From positions 1 through 9,969 of the forward strand of contig DMRR01000165.1 in NCBI GenBank assembly GCA_003455275.1: a stretch of DNA of 9,969 nt. The letters run 5' to 3'. The notes under the pieces were generated by a model that saw only the letters and a list, made by a program, of their open reading frames with translations, was not told the origin of the DNA and did no database searches. Source of the stretch: Bacteroidota bacterium. Lineage in GTDB: Bacteria; Bacteroidota; Bacteroidia; Chitinophagales; UBA10324. Both the position numbers and the translations under genes were made by a program. Shown here in pieces: positions 1 to 6,462 of this stretch; the first letter of the stretch is position 1; each line of letters opens with the position of its first letter.

Positions 1-182
1 GTACTAACCCCCACATCTCCGCTCACCAATGCTTCTTCAATATCATCGAGAACTTCGTCATCCACTTTTGATTTCCCCGCAACAGCTTTTGTCAATTTGC
101 TGAAAAATCCTTCCCGCGTTTTCTGTAAACCCTGTGTGAGGTCTTCTTTTTTTTCTTTAGTAAAGAATGATAACAATCCCAT
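1..182 (-). CDS. ftsY: Signal recognition particle receptor FtsY, N-terminal 60 codons (runs off left edge)
   Basis: FtsY is the SRP receptor GTPase that docks ribosome–nascent chain–SRP complexes at the inner membrane and passes them to the SecYEG translocon. The minus-strand frame opens with ATG at 182 (MGLLSFFTKEKKEDL) and continues uninterrupted to base 1. Visible residues match the start of FtsY's helical N domain: a short basic/amphipathic leader, then FSKLTKAVAGKSKVDDEVLD and the IEEALVSGDVGV segment. The GTPase (G) domain, with its P-loop, lies outside the window, so catalytic residues cannot be checked. The long acidic A domain of E. coli FtsY is absent and the N domain begins almost at once, as is usual in Bacteroidota. 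It follows the ribosomal genes on the same strand, but an intrinsic terminator ends about 12 bases before its start codon. Identification rests on N-domain similarity and synteny. Confidence 0.9.
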   Translation of the reverse strand, partial: MGLLSFFTKEKKEDLTQGLQKTREGFFSKLTKAVAGKSKVDDEVLDDIEEALVSGDVGVS

Positions 183-194
183 TTTTTTCAGAAT

Positions 195-230
195 AAAAAA
201 AGCTCCTCCCTCCGAAGAAAGAGAAGCTTT
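195..230 (-). terminator. Intrinsic terminator between the ribosomal-protein genes and ftsY
   Basis: Read on the minus strand, the arms AAAGCTTCTC (230–221) and GAGGAGCTTT (208–199) form a 10-bp stem with one T·G wobble and a 12-base loop. The T run covers 201–195, four of its bases lying beyond the stem. It starts 24 bases after the DUF4295 stop codon and ends 12 bases before the ftsY ATG, so it should end most of the rpmB–rpmG–DUF4295 transcript. ftsY would then depend on read-through or on a promoter inside the preceding sequence; I see no convincing one. Confidence 0.8.
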
Positions 231-253
231 CGATTTGTTTATAGAGTATTCAA

Positions 254-439
254 TTATTTTCCTGCGAGATATTCCTTCACCTTGTCCTTGTGAATCATTT
301 TTTCTTTAAATACATATGCACCTGTTACTTCTGAGCGTTCAGAAACAATCACTCGCACATATGCTTTAGAAGCCGCACTCTGAGCAGCATCTTTTTGTGT
401 CTTCGCGTTCTTAGAGGTTTTACCTGCGTCTTTAGCCAT
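254..439 (-). CDS. DUF4295 family small ribosome-associated protein (possibly bL38)
   Basis: A 61-residue, Lys/Ala-rich protein just downstream of rpmG (8-base gap), in the position held by DUF4295 proteins in Bacteroidota. The C-terminal half carries the family pattern: a β-hairpin-like stretch (YVRVIVSERSEVTGAYVFKE, residues 27–46; TGAY+F is the most recognisable part) followed by a short charged helix (HKDKVKEYLAGK). From memory, DUF4295 corresponds to the Bacteroidota-specific large-subunit protein named bL38 in the Flavobacterium johnsoniae ribosome structure; I cannot verify this here. Homologues I recall are about 50 residues. The extra length here is a low-complexity N-terminal tail (residues 3–25, rich in Lys, Ala, Gln, Ser, Thr), plausibly a disordered rRNA-binding tail. 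No Shine-Dalgarno precedes the ATG. Family assignment is based on the C-terminal motif and gene order. Confidence 0.82.
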   Translation of the reverse strand: MAKDAGKTSKNAKTQKDAAQSAASKAYVRVIVSERSEVTGAYVFKEKMIHKDKVKEYLAGK

Positions 440-447
440 TGTAGTTA

Positions 448-630
448 TTATTTAATTTCTTTATGAAGAGTCATGCGCTTTAGTATCGGATTGAATTTTT
501 TCAGTTCAATTCTTTCAGGCGTATTTTTTTTATTCTTGGTGGTTACATAGCGTGATGTTCCGGGCATACCACTGGTTTTATGCTCAGTGCACTCTAGTAT
601 AACCTGTATTCTGTTTTCTTTCTTTGCCAT
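448..630 (-). CDS. rpmG: 50S ribosomal protein L33 (bL33), zinc-free form
   Basis: bL33 is a small 50S protein that sits near the tRNA exit site. The 60-residue sequence shows the family core: [18 protein letters not shown], then [22 protein letters not shown] and a C-terminal [14 protein letters not shown] in place of the common 'KYDPxLRKHxxxKE' ending. Zinc-binding L33 proteins carry two CxxC pairs; here only a single Cys (residue 14) remains, so this is the C-minus form that does not bind zinc. A 33-base gap separates it from rpmB upstream and 8 bases separate it from DUF4295 downstream, consistent with one transcript. The upstream sequence is AT-rich with no Shine-Dalgarno. Confidence 0.95.
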   Translation of the reverse strand: MAKKENRIQVILECTEHKTSGMPGTSRYVTTKNKKNTPERIELKKFNPILKRMTLHKEIK

Positions 631-663
631 TATCGATTAGTTATTTTCTTTATACAATCATTA

Positions 664-906
664 TTAATAAGCCACCTTCTGTCCTTTAGCTTCCAATTCT
701 TTTAGCACAGAGTAAAGTCCGTTTTTATTTATTGTGCGGATAGCTGAAGTTGAAACTTTAAGTGTAATCCACTTTCCTTCTTCAGCAAGGAAAAACCTTT
801 TCTTCTGAAGGTTTACTTTAAACTGACGCTTGGTTTTAATGTTGGAGTGAGAAACTGAATGACCAGAGCGAGTTTTCTTTCCAGTAATCTGACAAATACG
901 AGCCAT
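664..906 (-). CDS. rpmB: 50S ribosomal protein L28 (bL28), zinc-free form
   Basis: bL28 is a 50S subunit protein close to the E-site region and the L33 neighbourhood. The 80-residue product has the classic opening MARICQITGKKTRSGHSVSHS, the NIKTKRQFKVNLQKKRF block and a C-terminal helix ending in LEAKGQKVAY. The CxxCGK zinc ligands of the C-plus type are reduced to CQITGK, one cysteine only, as in the rpmG product next to it; both genes therefore encode zinc-independent paralogues. It is the first gene of the minus-strand ribosomal cluster and is preceded by a 235-base divergent intergenic region. The ATG at 906 gives the standard N-terminus, so the start is secure. Confidence 0.96.
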   Translation of the reverse strand: MARICQITGKKTRSGHSVSHSNIKTKRQFKVNLQKKRFFLAEEGKWITLKVSTSAIRTINKNGLYSVLKELEAKGQKVAY

Positions 907-931
907 CGAATTGATTTTTATTTTGGGGGCA

Positions 932-962
932 CAAAAAACGGTTATGAATTCCTTTTATGCAA
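932..962 (-). promoter_or_regulatory. Weak candidate promoter for the rpmB cluster
   Basis: On the minus strand, TTG (962–960) lies 20 bases before GTTTTTTG (939–932). Spacing and the TTTG half agree with the Bacteroidota −33/−7 consensus TTG/TAnnTTTG, but the TA of the −7 box is missing. Initiation would leave a leader of about 20 bases. The intergenic region 907–1141 shows no clear hairpin leader or riboswitch that I can see. Confidence 0.25.
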
Positions 963-1085
963 GTCCCTTTGAAATTATTTTAAAGTAAAAATCGGGTCTA
1001 AAATGAATGCCTGGTTCCGTTCTTTTTCAAATAAACCATGCAAGCGATTGGTAATTGAAAGTTTGATTGATTATCGATTTCATGT

Positions 1086-1112
1086 TTGACTCAATCTTTA
1101 ATCCTTTATTTG
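1086..1112 (+). promoter_or_regulatory. Weak candidate promoter for sppA
   Basis: TTG at 1086–1088 and TTTATTTG at 1105–1112 resemble the Bacteroidota TTG / TAnnTTTG promoter, with one mismatch in the −7 box and a rather short spacer (16 bases). It would give a leader of roughly 24 bases before the sppA ATG at 1142, similar to the short leaders elsewhere in the window. Confidence 0.3.
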
Positions 1113-1141
1113 CTGTCCTTAAAATTTTCAATTCATAAAAC

Positions 1142-2926
1142 ATGAAACAGTTTTTTAAATTCTTTTTTGCAAGTATGCTTGGGTTTATTGTCGGCTCCGT
1201 GGTTCTGATGTTTATCACCATTGGAATATTTGCCGCAATAGTTTCTTCAGTTTCCACTCCTGAAAAAAAGGAGGCTTCAAGTAACAGTGTTCTCACGCTT
1301 TCGCTCAATTATGATATTAAAGAGCAAACTGTTTTTAACCCGATGGCAAACTTCAGTGTTTTCGGAGGGGTGGATTTAAGTCCGCAATTAGGGTTGAATG
1401 ATATTTTAAAAAATATTAAGAAAGCAAAATCTGATTCGCATATACGCGGTATTTATATAGACGCAGGAACATTTGGAGGTGGAATTGCAACTGCAAAACA
1501 GATCCGCGATGCATTAATTGATTTTAAGAAATCTAAAAAATTTATTGTCGCCTTTGCTGATGTATACTCTCAAAAAGGTTACTATCTCGCAAGTGTTGCC
1601 GACAAAATTTTCCTTAATCCGCTTGGTGCTGTGGAATGGAAAGGATTGGGAGCACAGATTATGTTCTTCAAAGGATTGATGGAAAAAATTGGAGTTGAGG
1701 CACAGGTTTTTTATGATGGAAGATTTAAAACAGCTACTGAACCATTTCGCTATGACAAGATGAGTGGAAACAACCGCCTGATGACTCGTCAACTTCTGAA
1801 TAGCATTCAGCATACATATGTAAATGAAATAAGTGTTTCAAGAAATATTGATACCACAATGCTTTATCGTATTGCTGACAGCATGCTGATTCGTAATGCA
1901 TGGACAGCTAAGAGTTATGGTTTTGTAGATGAAATCGGATATAGTGATGCCGCGAAAAATTATATCAACTCTAAACTGAATAATGGTAAGGACAAGAAAA
2001 TAAATTTCATCTCAATGGCTGATTACAAACGCACACCCGACGGCGATAAATATTCTCTCGATCAGGATAAGATTGCGGTTGTATATGCGCAAGGCGATAT
2101 TGTAGATGGTAACGGAGATAAAGACAATATTGGAGGCGACAAACTCGCTCATCTTTTTGAAAAACTCAGAAGAGATGATAAGATCAAAGCCATTGTGTTT
2201 CGCGTGAACTCTCCCGGCGGAAGTGCGGTAGCTTCAGATGTTATATGGCGAGAAGTAAGCCTCACTAATGAAGTAAAACCTGTAGTGGTTTCCATGGGAG
2301 ATTATGCAGCAAGCGGAGGGTATTTTATTTCTTGTAATGCAAGTAAAATTGTAGCTCAACCAAACACTCTTACCGGAAGCATCGGCGTATTCGGAATTAT
2401 TCCATGCACACAAAAATTATTTAATGAAAAATTGGGCATCACTTTCGACACAGTGGGTACAGGCCATTTTTCAGACTTTGGCAACTTAACTCGCCCGGTT
2501 TCAAAAGAAGAGGGAATAATTATTCAGAATGAAATTGACAGCATGTATGCAACTTTTAAAAAGCGTGTTTATACCGGAAGAAAGCTTGATCCTGTAGTTG
2601 TTGATTCAATTGCTCAGGGCAGAGTATGGACCGGCACGCAAGCAATGGCAAATGGATTAGTTGATACATTGGGTGGAATAGATGACGCTATTAGAATTGC
2701 GGCCGACCTTATTCATAGTAAGAATTACAAAACCACCGAATTTCCTGAGCAGGATGAAAAATGGTTTGACATATTAAGCGCACTTGATGACAAGAAGGAT
2801 GAAGAAATTCAGATGCAGTTAAAAAATAACCTGGGAGAGTTTTATTCTGTGTTTGAACAAGTGAAAACTATAAGTGAACTCAAGGGAGTTCAGATGCGCC
2901 TTCCATACTTAATGGAGATTGAATAA
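1142..2926 (+). CDS. sppA: Signal peptide peptidase SppA, 67K type (membrane-anchored protease IV)
   Basis: SppA cleaves signal peptides left in the membrane after secretion, using a Ser/Lys dyad on the periplasmic side. The 594-residue product has one N-terminal membrane anchor (about residues 10–36, hydrophobic after MKQFFKFF) and the tandem duplicated ClpP/crotonase-like S49 domains of the long form (about 95–265 and 310–520). The general base is expected at Lys196 in the first domain ([10 protein letters not shown]) and the nucleophile at Ser391 in the second ([10 protein letters not shown]); both motifs match E. coli protease IV (Lys209, Ser409). The [12 protein letters not shown] loop (355–366) forms the oxyanion region. 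Length is close to the E. coli enzyme (618). It stands alone on the plus strand; its stop codon directly abuts that of aroE from the other strand, so there is no room for a terminator of its own. No sign of damage. Confidence 0.96.
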   Translation: MKQFFKFFFASMLGFIVGSVVLMFITIGIFAAIVSSVSTPEKKEASSNSVLTLSLNYDIKEQTVFNPMANFSVFGGVDLSPQLGLNDILKNIKKAKSDSHIRGIYIDAGTFGGGIATAKQIRDALIDFKKSKKFIVAFADVYSQKGYYLASVADKIFLNPLGAVEWKGLGAQIMFFKGLMEKIGVEAQVFYDGRFKTATEPFRYDKMSGNNRLMTRQLLNSIQHTYVNEISVSRNIDTTMLYRIADSMLIRNAWTAKSYGFVDEIGYSDAAKNYINSKLNNGKDKKINFISMADYKRTPDGDKYSLDQDKIAVVYAQGDIVDGNGDKDNIGGDKLAHLFEKLRRDDKIKAIVFRVNSPGGSAVASDVIWREVSLTNEVKPVVVSMGDYAASGGYFISCNASKIVAQPNTLTGSIGVFGIIPCTQKLFNEKLGITFDTVGTGHFSDFGNLTRPVSKEEGIIIQNEIDSMYATFKKRVYTGRKLDPVVVDSIAQGRVWTGTQAMANGLVDTLGGIDDAIRIAADLIHSKNYKTTEFPEQDEKWFDILSALDDKKDEEIQMQLKNNLGEFYSVFEQVKTISELKGVQMRLPYLMEIE

Positions 2927-3655
2927 TTAACGGTTCCAGATTTCCCAACTTTTGTCTGCCTGTATCTGCAGCATTCGAAGTCCGTTGCAAACCTTTGCTC
3001 CGTACTCAATTCCTTTTTTCATGAATTGTGTTTCAGCTGGATTATAAACCAGATCGAAGAGAAAATGATTTTCAGAAAGACTCTCATATGGAATTGGCGG
3101 AAATGATTTTTCATTCGGCATCATGCCCAGCGGTGTGCAATTAATTATAAGTGTGTGTTCTGAAATTATTTTTTTGTTCAATTCGCTCCATAGAAAATCA
3201 CCACTCGATTTTTCCCGCGTTACTGATTTGAAACTTAATCCTTTTTTTTTCAAAACAAATTTTATGGCTCTCGACGCACCGCCTCTTCCCAGCACCAGTG
3301 CATTATTATGTGAGCCGGTAAGCAATTCATTTAAACTGATTTCAAAACCAAGGGCATCTGTATTGTACCCAACCAGTTTTCCGTTTTCAATTTTCACACA
3401 ATTCACAGCACCTATTTCTTTTGTTTCATTTTCTAATGAATCAAGATTTGAAATAATTTTTTCTTTGTAAGGAATAGTGACATTGAACCCCTGCAATTTT
3501 TTTTCTTCTATTATTTTTTTCAAATCATTAATAGACCGAAGAGGAAAAGCAGCATAATCAGCATCGGAAATATTTTGCAGTTCAAATTTCCTTTTGAAAT
3601 AATCAGGACTAAAAGAATGTTCCAGCGGAAAACCTATAACACCATAATGGCGCAT
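2927..3655 (-). CDS. aroE: Shikimate dehydrogenase (NADP+)
   Basis: AroE reduces 3-dehydroshikimate to shikimate with NADPH, the fourth step of the chorismate/aromatic amino acid pathway, in the cytoplasm. The 242-residue protein carries the expected landmarks: shikimate-binding Ser14 and Ser16 (EHSFSP), catalytic Lys64 in FNVTIPYKEK, Asn85 in GAVNC, catalytic Asp100 in GYNTDALGF, the Rossmann glycine loop VLGRGGASRA (121–130; usually GAGGAS, here with Arg as the second residue), NCTPLGM (172–178) and the closing GLRMLQIQA with Gln232. It is somewhat shorter than the E. coli enzyme (272) but nothing essential is missing. Its ATG overlaps the comA stop codon by one base (TAATG), implying translational coupling with comA; it is the last gene of the minus-strand run. 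Confidence 0.95.
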   Translation of the reverse strand: MRHYGVIGFPLEHSFSPDYFKRKFELQNISDADYAAFPLRSINDLKKIIEEKKLQGFNVTIPYKEKIISNLDSLENETKEIGAVNCVKIENGKLVGYNTDALGFEISLNELLTGSHNNALVLGRGGASRAIKFVLKKKGLSFKSVTREKSSGDFLWSELNKKIISEHTLIINCTPLGMMPNEKSFPPIPYESLSENHFLFDLVYNPAETQFMKKGIEYGAKVCNGLRMLQIQADKSWEIWNR

Positions 3656-4431
3656 TAGTTTTTCTTGTTCATTTCATTGTAAAAAAACATCATGGTATCG
3701 CCACGCAATCCGAGGCGCAAGGTTTCAAGGGGCAGAACTTCGTTAGGTGCAATGTTTCCAAGATTAACATTCGCACCGCTAAGCTTAATGAACCACACTT
3801 GCTGTGTTTTGTTGGGTGCTTCCCAAATAATATTTTCTCCATTAATCTGCCAAAGTATTTCTTCTACTAATCCGCTTCGTACTTCACCGGTGCCGCGATA
3901 GATTCCTACATTCCCTCCTTCGCGGGCTTCTGCAATTACCTTCCAGCTACCGGCTTCCAGTTCGCTTTTCATCAGCTCAATCCATTTGTATGGCGGAATT
4001 ATTTTTTCCGCATCCTTCGAACCAACTTCTGAAAGAACTTTTCTTGTTTTCGAGAGTGTGTTGATGTAATTGCATTTAACATCATGAGGCATCTCAATGC
4101 TTCCGTCAGATACTTCGGCCATTTCAATTTTATATTTATCCAGAAGTCTCAGATAATCTTCGAATTGATTTCTGAGAATAAAACTTTCGAGCAAAGTGCC
4201 TCCGAAGTATACAGGAATATTTGCTTGGCGGTAAACCGAAAGTTTGTTTTCCAGATTTGGAGTTACGAAGGCGCTGCCAAATCCAAGTTTTACAACATCT
4301 ATATAAGGTTCAGCCACACTCAACAAATCTTCGGCCTCCCGGACACTTAATCCTTTATCCATGATCATACTTAAGCCGGTGTTGCGCGGTTTCTTGCTCC
4401 GATCCGGCAAGTTCTTTAATTCAAAATTCAT
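3655..4431 (-). CDS. comA: Phosphosulfolactate synthase (ComA family)
   Basis: ComA adds sulfite to phosphoenolpyruvate to give (2R)-phospho-3-sulfolactate, first step of coenzyme M synthesis in methanogens; a Bacillus homologue (YitD) serves spore sulfolactate. The family's TIM-barrel motifs are all visible, numbering from the chosen start: LPDRSKKPRNTGLSMIMDKG (8–27), VVKLGFGSAF (46–55), YFGGTLLE (75–82), EVSDGSIEMP (106–115), AREGGNVGIYR (169–179), WEAPNKTQQVWFI (203–215), and NVNLGNIAPNEVLPLETLR (221–239) followed by GLRGDT. I chose ATG 4431, giving 258 residues, because family members begin at the equivalent of MNFELKNLP; an upstream in-frame ATG at 4464 would add 11 residues and overlap the TPR gene by 17 bases. 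It lies 16 bases after the TPR stop and couples to aroE. No comB/comC-like gene is in view, so the end product is unknown; a sulfonolipid or sulfolactate role is inference. Confidence 0.9.
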   Translation of the reverse strand: MNFELKNLPDRSKKPRNTGLSMIMDKGLSVREAEDLLSVAEPYIDVVKLGFGSAFVTPNLENKLSVYRQANIPVYFGGTLLESFILRNQFEDYLRLLDKYKIEMAEVSDGSIEMPHDVKCNYINTLSKTRKVLSEVGSKDAEKIIPPYKWIELMKSELEAGSWKVIAEAREGGNVGIYRGTGEVRSGLVEEILWQINGENIIWEAPNKTQQVWFIKLSGANVNLGNIAPNEVLPLETLRLGLRGDTMMFFYNEMNKKN

Positions 4432-4447
4432 AACGGAAGATTTTTTC

Positions 4448-5863
4448 TCAGCGGTAAATATCAATTATTCTTAAAACCTCTTCATCGCTTCTTAATTCAG
4501 GCAGCATTCGGAAAAACATTTTTGCTTTCGTTGCATCTTCAAACAACACCTGGCTGAATAATTCCAAACCATAGTTTGTCCAACCTTCCTTAAATGCTGC
4601 AACAGATTTTAAGAGCGTTAGGTTAACTGAATGACTTTTTGATTGTTCAACTTTAGAAATTGTTTCAAGAGCAACATCATTCAAATTCAATTCGAGCAGC
4701 AGCTGAATTATTTGCTCGTAAGCTTTTAATCCTTTTACTTTAGAAATAATGCTAAGTAATTTTTGATTAATGAAAATGAGCTCACCTTCATCATCCAGCA
4801 ATGTGGCTACTCGGGCTGCTGAAAGAAGAAAAGTGACCTTGGTATCATCAAACCTGATTGCTTTACTTAAGTAAATGAGTGAACTGTGGAATTGCTTTTC
4901 TGCTTTATAGGTAAGCCCGATTCGATAATGCGCATATGCAAATTGTGGCGAGAGGTTTAAAACTTTTCTGTAATGCAGCCGGGCTTTTCCAAAATCTTTC
5001 ATCCGCTCATAACACTCGCCGATACAGAAATACAATTCTTCCGAAGGCCGCGAATAGTGAATGGCTTTCTGATAGCACTCAATTGATTGATGGAAATTCT
5101 TCAGCTTAAAATGTGCTTCGGCACAATCGCGATACGCTAAATCATAAGTCTCATTAATTGCCATAACAAATTCATAAGACTCCACTGCCTTCTCAAACAA
5201 GTTTAAAAAATAATAAGCCTGTCCGAGGTTCTGCCATGCGAGATAAGAGTATGGAAATTCTTCAAGCAGGTTTTTATGAAACTCCACACTGTCTTCATAT
5301 CGGCGCGAAATCTCAACAGCATACCACATGCGGTTAAGGGCTTCTTCATTTTCAGGGTCCAATAGAATTGAAGTTTTTATACAGTCAAAAACTTCATCAG
5401 TTTTTCCCCAATCTTCATAAACATCTGCAAGCTCAAGCCACAAGTCAGGCATCTGTTCTTCTTCAGTAATGTCCATTGCCTTTCTTATTTCTTTCAGAGC
5501 TTCTTCATGATTCTCACGAATCAGATAAATATCAGACCTAAGCAAGTACACACCTATTTCGCCAGGCTCTATTGCTTCTGCTGCATCTAACAATGTCATA
5601 GCCTTACTTAATTTTTTCTGTTGCATGAGCAGCGATGCTTTCTTAACCAGAAAAGATGCAGAGAATGGATAAATACTGATTGCATAGTCTGTAGCGCCTA
5701 ATGCTTTATTGAGCGCACCGCGCATTTCATAATATGAAATCAAATCTTCGAAAGTGTGGGTATCAAAAAAAAGCGGTTTGTTTTTCTTCAACTGTTCTTC
5801 ATATTTCTGAACTGACTGATAAAAATCATCTCCGCCGTCAAAAAAATTTTCTCGTTCACTCAT
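4448..5863 (-). CDS. Tetratricopeptide-repeat protein, function unknown
   Basis: A 471-residue soluble protein without signal peptide or membrane segment, so presumably cytoplasmic. After an acidic/polar N-terminus (1–35) it consists of about nine tandem 34-residue TPR units (roughly 36–342). The clearest are at 207–240 (AWQNLGQAYYFLNLFEKAVE), 241–274 (AYRDCAEAHFKLKNFHQSIE), 275–308 and 309–342, showing the W/L–G–Y/A–F–A–P pattern. The C-terminal 130 residues continue as helical, degenerate repeats. TPR superhelices bind peptides or partner proteins; no enzymatic domain is present. It heads the minus-strand run with comA and aroE, with a near-perfect −7 box 19 bases upstream of the ATG. An AAAGGAT sequence just before the start resembles a Shine-Dalgarno but may be chance in this phylum. 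The repeat call is firm; the partner and role are not known to me. Confidence 0.88.
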   Translation of the reverse strand: MSERENFFDGGDDFYQSVQKYEEQLKKNKPLFFDTHTFEDLISYYEMRGALNKALGATDYAISIYPFSASFLVKKASLLMQQKKLSKAMTLLDAAEAIEPGEIGVYLLRSDIYLIRENHEEALKEIRKAMDITEEEQMPDLWLELADVYEDWGKTDEVFDCIKTSILLDPENEEALNRMWYAVEISRRYEDSVEFHKNLLEEFPYSYLAWQNLGQAYYFLNLFEKAVESYEFVMAINETYDLAYRDCAEAHFKLKNFHQSIECYQKAIHYSRPSEELYFCIGECYERMKDFGKARLHYRKVLNLSPQFAYAHYRIGLTYKAEKQFHSSLIYLSKAIRFDDTKVTFLLSAARVATLLDDEGELIFINQKLLSIISKVKGLKAYEQIIQLLLELNLNDVALETISKVEQSKSHSVNLTLLKSVAAFKEGWTNYGLELFSQVLFEDATKAKMFFRMLPELRSDEEVLRIIDIYR

Positions 5864-5881
5864 ATCCTTTGGGTTTCAAAT

Positions 5882-5911
5882 CAAATATAGGCAGGCCAAT
5901 CAAATTGAAAC
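5882..5911 (-). promoter_or_regulatory. Promoter of the TPR–comA–aroE run
   Basis: The minus strand carries TATATTTG (5889–5882), an exact match to the Bacteroidota −7 consensus TAnnTTTG, placed so that initiation near 5875 gives a leader of about a dozen bases before the ATG at 5863. The −33 side is imperfect: GTT at 5911–5909 (spacer 19) in place of TTG. It overlaps the promoter of the divergent DinB gene. Confidence 0.6.
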
Positions 5912-5934
5912 AGAAAATCAGAATTTTATTTTTG
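5905..5934 (+). promoter_or_regulatory. Strong Bacteroidota-type promoter of the DinB / radical SAM bicistron
   Basis: TTG (5905–5907), a 19-base spacer and TATTTTTG (5927–5934) match the TTG-N19-TAnnTTTG consensus exactly. Expected initiation near 5941 leaves a leader of about 12 bases to the ATG at 5953, with no Shine-Dalgarno. Confidence 0.75.
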
Positions 5935-5952
5935 GCTTAAATCAACTATAAC

Positions 5953-6456
5953 ATGTTATCAAATTTTTCAGAAGCTCAATCGCTGGCGGATGTATTCATC
6001 AGTTCACGAAACCTTACTAAATATTATTTGCATAAGGTGAAAGATGCAGATAAGAAGAAAAGATTCAGCATTGGCGAATGGAATACTAATAGCATACACT
6101 GGATTGTATCGCATCTGGCATGGGCCGAAAACTATCTGATACTGGATGCAGTGATTGGCAGAAAAGAAACAGTTCCGTGGTTTCAGTATTTTGAAATCGG
6201 ATCTCCTTATCCCGAAGAAAGCAAATTCCCATCTTATGAAGAAGCCGTGAATACACTTGATTGGATTCATGAAAAGTCGATAGCTGAAATCAGGAATCTT
6301 AGTAACCAGCAATTAGATGAAAAGAATTTTGCAGGAATTGATTTCCGTGATGGTGATTCGAAAAGAAAAATTATTCATCATGCTATCAGGCACGAGGGAA
6401 CACATTGCGGCCATTTAAGCTGGCTCGCCAAACTGCATGGATTAAAAGGAAGATAA
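5953..6456 (+). CDS. DinB-family (DinB_2-like) putative metal-dependent protein
   Basis: A 167-residue four-helix-bundle protein of the DinB/YfiT type. Members are small cytoplasmic proteins with a three-histidine metal site; characterised relatives include bacillithiol-dependent S-transferases and maleylpyruvate isomerase-like enzymes, while the original DinB is DNA-damage-inducible in Bacillus. The expected metal ligands are visible: His54 in the helix SIHWIVSHLAWAE, and His147 and His151 in AIRHEGTHCGHLSWLAK (the HxxxHxGxL signature). The N-terminal helix (ADVFISSRNLTKYYLHKV) and WNTNSIHW segment are also typical. The substrate cannot be told from sequence, and despite the family name a DNA repair role is unproven. 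It is first of two genes: the radical SAM gene begins six bases after its stop codon. This DinB is unrelated to the E. coli dinB polymerase. Confidence 0.87.
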   Translation: MLSNFSEAQSLADVFISSRNLTKYYLHKVKDADKKKRFSIGEWNTNSIHWIVSHLAWAENYLILDAVIGRKETVPWFQYFEIGSPYPEESKFPSYEEAVNTLDWIHEKSIAEIRNLSNQQLDEKNFAGIDFRDGDSKRKIIHHAIRHEGTHCGHLSWLAKLHGLKGR

Positions 6457-6462
6457 CTTAGT

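Noticed and set aside
953..1045. The 7-mer CTTGCAT occurs twice on the minus strand upstream of rpmB and looked like a possible operator pair.
   Set aside because: Flanking bases differ and no symmetry or further copy is seen; chance is enough to explain it in AT-rich DNA.
1027..1308. A minus-strand frame of 93 codons reaching from the intergenic region into the start of sppA.
   Set aside because: It lies mainly opposite the sppA membrane anchor, has no family resemblance and no supporting promoter.
3123..3470. Plus-strand frame of 115 codons inside aroE.
   Set aside because: Antisense to conserved aroE motifs, with low-complexity Phe/Ser-rich translation; treated as a shadow.
4432..4464. 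Earlier in-frame start for comA, adding 11 residues.
   Set aside because: It would overlap the TPR gene by 17 bases and the extra residues do not resemble the family N-terminus, which begins with MNFELKNLP.
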